Of a stretch of DNA of 64,000 nucleotides, positions 57,715-64,000 are shown one piece after another. Within the stretch, counting starts at the first letter, position 1; every line of letters begins with the position of its first letter. Location: contig JAWZYV010016944.1 of the NCBI GenBank assembly GCA_038373885.1, positions 1,860,001-1,924,000 on the forward strand. Direction: 5' to 3'. The position numbers and the translations under genes were made by a program. Source of the DNA: Cheiracanthium punctorium (lineage: Eukaryota; Arthropoda; Arachnida; Araneae; Cheiracanthiidae). A model generated the notes under the pieces. The model made no database searches, had not been told where the DNA came from, and saw only the letters and a program-made list of their open reading frames with translations.

Positions 57715-58597
57715 TATGAGGGAGTTGTCGGAGGACGATTAAGAGAAACGTTCCCTCGGCCGCTCACATGACGTATAGTGTACAAAAGGTATTTGAGAAA
57801 AACTGACGGACAACTGGAATACACAAAAAGGCTGCACTTTATTGTAGGTATCTTCACAAAACAGTTATTAAAGAAACAAGTTCAATTACGCACCGTACAT
57901 TGCTTCATAAAAAATAACACCAGGAACATATCTAATTGTTCCGGCCACACGGCATGCCGGAGTTCCATAAAAAAAACGAACACAACCTCCTCTGACGGAG
58001 AGCAATCGAGAAGTCTTTTCAAATCTTTCTACAAAAACTGCCAGCTCTCTACAGGTTGGCGAGTAAAATATGAGCACTCATAAGCCATTGCCCCACGTGA
58101 CAACCACCGTCCGGTAGGCGTAAACAATATAAAAATTTGAAACAAACGGATTTAAATGATTTATGCCAAGACAGAAGTGCCAGAATTTGGCGGATGCCAA
58201 AACGTAAGGTTACAACCCTGTGAGAAAACACCGACGGAGACCGGGAGGCGCTAAGAACTAACCCTAGTAGCAATAACCCATCGGTCGATGAGAGGCGGGC
58301 GAGTTAAATCCGAGGAGAAGGAGCAATGGCCGATCACGGCTTTTCATTCAAAAAAGGGGAAATTTCATCGGTAACTGGTACAAAATGTCCGCTCGGGGAG
58401 CCATAAAGCCGATCATCGTTTCCCGATGACTCCGATGAAATAACGAAAAGAAACCGATAAACTGTTTAAAATATATTTGTTAATAAAAAATAAACCTTTG
58501 GCAGCAAAATTTTCAAAAAATGTCCGTTCTGTTTATTATGTTTTCGTTTTTTGTATGCTAAATTTCCGTTTTTCTGAAAAAAAAAAAAAAAAAAATC

Positions 58598-58662
58598 CCT
58601 TCCCCGGGCCCGAACCCTGAGCGTACTGATTACGAGATAAGCGCGCTACCCCAAGACCATCG
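58598..58662 (-). other. tRNA-like module in copy D
   Basis: On the minus strand: GGGGTAGCGCGC (D-arm/A-box-like), a seven-base CTCGTAA loop (predicted anticodon CGT) and CAGGGTTCGGGCCC (T-arm/B-box-like). It is followed within about ten bases by a T run (A run at 58577-58595 on the plus strand), which would serve as a Pol III terminator. The anticodon stem pairs poorly, so a working tRNA is unlikely, but Pol III transcription is plausible. Confidence 0.5.
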
Positions 58663-58869
58663 AATCTTGCTAAGTGTATGGCAAAGTGTGAAGTACCGCT
58701 TATTTTAGTCTCAGATTGGGACTTTGGGTGAAATTTTGACGAAGTGTTGTTCAGCTATTATTAATAATAGTCAAATTATTCGATTGGTAAGGAATCAATT
58801 TCACTTTTTACCAATGTATGTAAGTAGCAACAACATTCATAATTAATAATTAAAAAACAATATTGCCAA

Positions 58870-59260
58870 TTGTATAAGAATTTTAGTGTGATTTTAACTT
58901 TCATATTTCTTGGATAACTTTTAAAAATTAACTATTTCTCTTCTTGGTGTTTACATTAAAGAGGTTTCAAAAGAGTTGCTCATTGTAATGAAGTTTCCAT
59001 TTTTCTTATAATGCAGCTGACGCTCAAATAGATTTTCTTTTCTTTTTTTTAAACACATTTTTTTAATTATTTAAATATTACAAATGTTTTTTATATATTA
59101 AATACTTACATTTTTTTGTAAATATTTCTTTTCAAATTTAAATTTTGTGGGAGGGGGCAAGGGGGGGGATAACACCCCCTGCCCCCTCCCAACCCCAATA
59201 CAAGAAATTTGAAGTAAATTATGTGTTTAATTCAAGAATTGTTAAAATTTCCCTTAGATT
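58870..59260. other. Noncoding interior of copy D
   Basis: AT-rich sequence with a G run followed by CCCCCTGCCCCCTCCC at about 59160-59190. No gene is present. Confidence 0.45.
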
Positions 59261-59719
59261 AGAAAAGGCACATTAAACCACTGGGACACCTGCAAGGCCC
59301 GATGACTTTAGAGCTGCAGTTTCGGATAAGATATTGTTTTTCGGTTTCCCATCGGCGAAACTGCTCGTCTAGATCACTTCTATCCATGAATGAAAATTCA
59401 TCTATTGCAGAAAAACAAAAGTGCACTTGCCGATGACTGTATTCGACGAGTCGATGCGTTAACGGTGAGTCGATGAACGACCGAGCAGAAAACAAGCAGT
59501 CATTGCTACTAGGGAACACAGCATATGCTAAAGCGAAATTAATTTAGAAGGGAAACCCCGAAAAATCCCAGACATAGCGTCGCGCAAAAGGAAGAATATT
59601 TTATCGAGCCGAAAAAACAAAGTGGAGAGAGATTAATACGGAAAACGAAATTTTGATTTAGAAAGACGAAACATAGGAACATTATTTTAAGACGCGAAAA
59701 ATATGTGAACTTCGTCACA

Positions 59720-60072
59720 CCATCCTAAATAATAAACATTGGTGTTGGTATTATTGTTTGGATCCTTTTTCCAATAACAGACATGCCAAGTCTCAGGATT
59801 TTAGCTTGAGTGTCACGCTTTTCGATTCTGTTTTGGGCCTCAGATTTTCCAGGGTTTATTAAAAAATTCAAGCTTTCTCCAATTTTCTTTATCAGGTTCG
59901 CAAAAGCAGTTCGTGTTTCATTCTTGTTACTGCACGAGGCTGATCAACTGTAGGCATTTGATTTAAAATATCACATTTGAAGTTCTAAAAAATTACATAA
60001 ATAAATTTTCATTATTTATGCATTACACTAAATTTTTCAAAGCTGTATGGGATTAAGAAAGTTTTTTAAATA
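59720..60072. other. Noncoding stretch
   Basis: It begins with the Gypsy target copy CCATC. No gene or repeat was recognised. Confidence 0.5.
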
Positions 60073-60738
60073 CAGTAGAAGACCCAAAATCCACACAGCT
60101 TGGTTTCAGACCTTGTGCAGATTTTAGAATTTTGCAGATTTTGGGTCATAATAGGTAATTTATTCTATTTCCCTCCATCCCAACCAGAAAAAAAATAAAA
60201 CAATGAAGATCAAGAGAAACAAATCATGTTACTTATTATCAGAATCATGATATAAAAATACAGAGATAATACAATATACAAAATTATGAGATTATAGTAC
60301 AGGTTATAAACATGTATATTCAATAGTAGGTAGTTTAAGACTTTGGGATGTTCTAATTATAGTTTTTTGGGTTTTTTTTTCATTATTTCCTGTTCTGTAA
60401 CACAGCTTTGCTGCTCTACAAATCTGAGATATTTCTTTCTCAGAGCCTAACCTTGATTAAATGTTATTTTATCAACTTTTTTTATCATCCTCACTTGTTA
60501 CTGTGTCAGAGTCTGTGTCATGTGACCATAATTGAGTGTTAATTATGTCACTGTCAGTCATTTCAAGGATATCAATGTTACCATCGGAGCTCCCAAACTC
60601 TTAAAATATTTTTTCAAGTGGGAATAGCTTATTTAGTTTTACTTTGTGGTTATAGTGTAGTTTTCTGAACTTTCAGTTGGTAAGACAGATATCATTATTT
60701 ACATTGAACAGACAGTGCGGATTTTGGGTCTTCTATTG
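60073..60738. mobile_element. pogo/Tigger-like deletion derivative
   Basis: TA flanks both ends (60071-60072, 60739-60740). TIRs CAGTAGAAGACCCAAAATCC and CAATAGAAGACCCAAAATCC differ at one base in the first 20. The 666 bp element is too short for a transposase. The minus strand keeps a 42-codon open piece at its end (60472-60602). Confidence 0.75.
60472..60602 (-). pseudogene. Possible transposase C-terminal remnant
   Basis: The minus-strand frame ends with an acidic tail (LEMTDSDIINTQLW, then a D/S/T/E-rich stretch and a stop). Acidic tails after a TD-x-x-I-I motif occur at the C-termini of pogo/Tigger transposases (family knowledge). It is too short for certainty. Confidence 0.35.
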
Positions 60739-60740
60739 TA

Positions 60741-62078
60741 TAACATTAGATATTTCAAATTTTACTGTTATAAGTTATCTTCATATCATTTTTAGGTATG
60801 AATTGTTTATCCCCTCTGTATTTTGTTTCAGGTTTTTTATTTTTCGATATTTCTTTGGCAAATATTTGAAATGGAATTTATTTACATTATACTACTTAGC
60901 ACTATCGTATTACTTAAGCTATATGGACGAACATGACTTTTAAGAAAAGAAACTATATCTATATCTGTATTGATTAATATATCCATTTTATGCTGAAAAT
61001 AAATGCATAAAAAATCTGACTTTTTTACATTAAAAAGCAGGAGATCTCAGGCATTATGATTTTGCAAGTTGGCACATCTGCTCCCCGAATTTTTTTTTCT
61101 GGGTACATCCCGGACTGAAGGGGCTGCAGGCCCTCTGAAATGGGACCCTTTACTTAGATTATAATTTGATATTTAGCTTACAATTGAACTTTTAGCTTAC
61201 AATTTGAGTTAAAATCCCCCCAATCCGAAATAAAATTCTGGCTACGCTACAGAGTTATGTTGCAATACTTCATGACCAGACCCATCTCTCTACACTGTTG
61301 AATACAATCGGCAATCCCATTTAGAGTAGTAAGATTTTTTTGTTTATTAACTGCATTGTGTATGTGTACTTGAACTAGCACTGCACTATGGCTATGTTAA
61401 GAAGACGTGATTTTCCCTGTATTTTGATCTGTGGCTGTGGTATGCCATGAATATGTAAAAAGATAAATAACGAATATGCTTCCTACGAAAACTTATAAAA
61501 AGACACGTATGTTGGCATTCAAAAGAGAAACAAAGTAAAGGGACAGTATTTATATCTAGACTTTCGTCCTTCTGTGAAGAAGTTGCAAATAAATCACATG
61601 AGAACTGAAAACAAGGTTCAATCCCAATAATTGACCATTTTAGCATTTTGAGAAAAATAAAATCATACCAAGATAAATATTACACTCTTGAAAGAAAGCA
61701 AATGTAATATGTAATATATCGACATGTAATTAATTTGTTGTTAATGATGTAAGAAAAAGAGAAAGTACCAATGAAAGAGGAGAATTTCTATTAGACCAGT
61801 GAATTGAAAGAAATTATGTTTCAGTTCAATGGATTTGAATAATAAATGTAAACCAAAGCATATTTTAACATACAAAGTAGGTGGCACTAGTGCCACCCAG
61901 TGAAAGGATAGGGCCACGTAGTGATAATGAGTGTCACCTAATGCCACCCAGTCCCAGTCATTGCTACCACACAGTGAGAGTCTTAAGCTAAACTCAGTTT
62001 CAAGATTTAAGTGGCATTAATAATGAAAAATTTTATCTTCTCCCTTAGTAAGCATATTTTAAAAAAATATTACTGCAG
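60741..62078. other. AT-rich noncoding stretch
   Basis: No gene was recognised. About 61227-61254 carries a diverged TTCTGGCTACGCTACAG hAT-like end. GCCACCCAGT words repeat irregularly at 61880-61960. Confidence 0.45.
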
Positions 62079-62184
62079 TATAGATGATGGTGCATCATCC
62101 AGTTCGAGGGTGTATTTTGCTGTTAGTGGGGAAGGAACTGCTCTTTATAATCCCAGACCTGCAATGGCAAAATTTTTGGAAGCG
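62079..62184 (+). CDS. Candidate internal exon, unknown gene
   Basis: The 106 bp segment lies between an acceptor-like TACTGCAG and a strong donor GCG|GTAAGC. Its open frame reads DDGASSSSRVYFAVSGEGTA and then LYNPRPAMAKFLEA. Its composition is more balanced and protein-like than the surrounding AT-rich DNA. I do not recognise the family, and no neighbouring exon was found in the last 1.8 kb or upstream. It may belong to a gene extending past the window, or be a chance frame. Confidence 0.3.
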
Positions 62185-63947
62185 GTAAGCAGGAAACTTC
62201 CTGACTGTGAGCTGTATCAGAATCATGAATATGTAAAAAATAATTTAAAAAAATACAGTAATTTTTTTCATAGAAATAAAATAAAAGGTTCAAATTTATA
62301 ATTTTGAATGTTTATTTAAAGAGAAATTAAATAACTTTCTTACTTTAACTGCATTTGTTTTATACAGAATAACTAACTCATAAGCAATATTGATACTCAA
62401 TATTAGTATGGCAGATCTCATGGGATGGGAGATTGAGTACATTTTTTGATTAAGTCATAAAATTAAAATAGTATTGAACACAAGCGAAGAATAATGACTA
62501 CTTTTGACTCTCGAAGTACTAAGATGGATAACTTTGACCCCATTTCTACAGCTAGCTATTTATTTTCTTATTTTTATTATTTTCCTACCTCTGTTTCTAG
62601 TTATCTTTATCTTGGTGCGTTAGAATGACAAGTCTCTAACTGACATAACCTTTGAGTTTTAGTTCAAATTGAAGGTAAGATAGACTACAAGAAAGTAACA
62701 AAATTTCATTTTAACCTGTTTTGTCAGTTAGAATCTTACTAACGCAATTATATATTCATTAGGAGAAAATTCATAAGATAAATAACTATTTAAAAATAAT
62801 TGTGAGAAAATCTATGGAGTCAAAATCCATTTTAGGCATTTAGATCATATTTTGAGGTTAGCATGGTTTGTTGATTTAAATCAGCTTAATTAAAATCACG
62901 ATTTTAATCAATAGTTTAAAAAATAACTGGCTAAAATCATCTTTTTTTTCTTTCTTACAATCATTGATTAAATTCATCTTCCCCCCCCCCCTTAAAATCA
63001 TTGAATTAAATAATTTTTCTTATGAACATTTTATATATTTCTAAATTTTTAATTTATGTTATAATGTGTTCCAAGTTTTAAATGTTATATATTTAGAACC
63101 TTCAATGAGCAGTGCTAATATGCCAGTATCTTTCTGTGTCTGGAAAATATTTCAATACGTAAGAAACAATTACTTTCTAAACTCGGAATGTATATGAAAA
63201 AACAAAATAAAACTTACAAAATTACATTTAAGTGTAACATAATGCTATTACTGAAAATCAAACATATAATATTTAGAGAAATTATCTTTATATTTAATAC
63301 CAAATTGCTAGGACATTTTTAATTCTAATTATTTTTAGTCAGAATATATTTTCGATTGCTTTTATTTCTCTTTTAAATTCGTGCCACAACTTTTGATACC
63401 ATACCTTGTTTAAAACTTTTGAAAGTTTCACCGGTCAAGTTTTCAGTATGGGTTTCTAATAATCAGCAAACAACATATGATTGGTATTGTGATAGCTTAT
63501 AAAACATGATTTTTATCTTAATTCTGGAGTGAATAAAATTGAGAAATTAAAGAAGAAATAGTTTCCTGAAAAGTTTGAATGTTGCTGGAAATTTTCATTT
63601 TCTTTCTTTTTAAGCATGGCAGTATTGGACAAAATGCTTAAATTCTCATATTTAAGAATATTTTTAATGGATCTTTGCGAAACTCAACACTTTTGTTTAT
63701 AATAGCAATAATAACTCAGCACAAATTTTTCATACATCTAGAGGATACTTTTTCTCCTCAGAGGAAAATATACCCCGAGAACGTAATTTTTTTTCCAGAT
63801 AGTTATTTTTGAGTATTTTTGTTAAAAAATTGGAAATGGATCATTTTTTAGAAATTACCCCGATAGATAGCGGCACCGCGTTTTCTATTTGCGACGTTTT
63901 AAAATGTCTGCATTGTGAGGGCCCATTCTTACGAGCAGGCAGGGGCG
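62185..63947. other. AT-rich noncoding stretch
   Basis: No gene was recognised. A C run lies at about 62980-62992. If 62079-62184 is an exon, this would be intron. Confidence 0.45.
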
Positions 63948-64000
63948 GATCCCGAAATTACTCAAGGAGGGGGTGATTTTGTACCTGGAACAGAGGGGGG
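63948..64000 (+). repeat. Left end of a hAT-like element, cut by the window edge
   Basis: CAGGGGCGGATCCCGAAATT followed by a G-rich block resembles the CAGnGGCGGATC termini of hAT-type nonautonomous elements. The rest is outside the window. Confidence 0.4.

Larger units (their letters stand above)
58262..59514. mobile_element. TIR element with CGATGA motif clusters and tRNA-like module, copy D
   Basis: Perfect 13 bp TIRs CCCTAGTAGCAAT bound 1,253 bp. The empty site, known exactly from the other LTR, shows only AA duplicated. Short CATCGG/CGATGA words crowd both ends (58280-58450 and 59295-59490). A tRNA-like module is internal and no transposase frame exists. The plan is the same as copies A-C with another end word; TIRs share CCCnnnnAGCA. 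Confidence 0.75.
50119..59719 (-). mobile_element. Gypsy (Ty3/mdg) LTR retrotransposon, no env
   Basis: A minus-strand element with LTRs 57715-59719 (5', interrupted) and 50119-50868 (3'). CCATC lies at both flanks (50114-50118 and 59720-59724). On its own strand it runs LTR, primer site (TGGTGCGTCATGACC, 57708-57694), gag, protease, RT, RNase H, integrase, about 1.3 kb of noncoding sequence, then LTR. LTRs start TGTGACGAAG and end CCTCATA on that strand. RNase H before integrase identifies Gypsy rather than Copia. No envelope frame exists. Pol contains one TAG stop and two single-base frame breaks, so this copy looks defective although the LTRs are almost identical. Confidence 0.93.
57715..59719 (-). 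repeat. Gypsy 5' LTR, interrupted
   Basis: Matches the 3' LTR from 57715 to 58261 and from 59515 (overlapping by AA) to 59719. The extra 1,255 bases are the TIR element at 58262-59514 plus a 2 bp duplication. The total without it is 750 bp, the same as the other LTR. Confidence 0.9.

Noticed and set aside
58262..59514. piggyBac assignment for copy D
   Set aside because: The CCCTAG start fits, but the empty site in the other LTR shows only AA duplicated and no TTAA.
52191..59719. Endogenous retrovirus with envelope
   Set aside because: No env frame lies between integrase and the 3' LTR; the 1.3 kb there is noncoding.

Overview
The window is a piece of an AT-rich animal nuclear genome. It holds one full-length host-type gene, a single-exon nucleostemin (GNL3-like) GTPase, and is otherwise mostly transposable elements and their remains: BEL/Pao, Gypsy, RNase H-bearing LINEs, hAT, Tc1/mariner-pogo, piggyBac-like and PIF/Harbinger-like MITEs, a tRNA-derived SINE and a Helitron-like end. 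This mix, the BEL/Pao protein style and the AT-rich, low-density layout suggest an arthropod, perhaps an arachnid. That assignment is inference; no rRNA, mitochondrial or lineage-specific gene settles it. No bacterial features (operons, Shine-Dalgarno sites, CRISPR) are present.

Layout. 1-16.7 kb: AT-rich noncoding DNA with small MITEs (3802-4002, 5019-5540, 5908-6181, 12390-12601), a SINE (4533-4839), two degenerate tandem arrays (6440-8330, 9290-9990) and a 1.5 kb palindrome (13041-14570). 16.7-21.3 kb: a foldback element whose arm was split by two copies of a TIR element carrying tRNA-like modules; a third copy lies at 7201-8156. 22.4-26.6 kb: THAP-coding repeat modules and a directly repeated MITE. 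26.8-28.4 kb: the GNL3-like gene. 28.4-37.4 kb: sparse sequence, MITEs, a 5'-truncated LINE and a 2.2 kb hAT-like element with a 200 bp hairpin.

37.5-49.1 kb: a BEL/Pao retrotransposon with two identical 222 bp LTRs and a CTCAG target duplication. Its pol is split by a 5.66 kb hAT-like composite (8 bp duplication CCTGGAAA) that carries a LINE fragment, a THAP module and internal direct repeats. 50.1-59.7 kb: a minus-strand Gypsy element with 750 bp LTRs that show one difference by eye and a CCATC duplication. Its gag-protease junction has a textbook -1 frameshift signal (slippery TTTAAAC, 6 nt spacer, H-type pseudoknot). Its 5' LTR is interrupted by a 1.25 kb element that again carries a tRNA-like module. 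59.7-64 kb: mostly empty DNA with a pogo-like MITE and one candidate exon.

The most unusual item is the set of TIR elements at 7201-8156, 17441-20475 and 58262-59514. They have TIRs of the form CCCnnnnAGCA, clustered short motifs near both ends, no transposase, 2-3 bp target duplications and an internal tRNA-like module on the minus strand whose predicted anticodon loop differs between copies. All coordinates, repeats and motifs were read by eye; family names rest on motif recognition and no database search was run.
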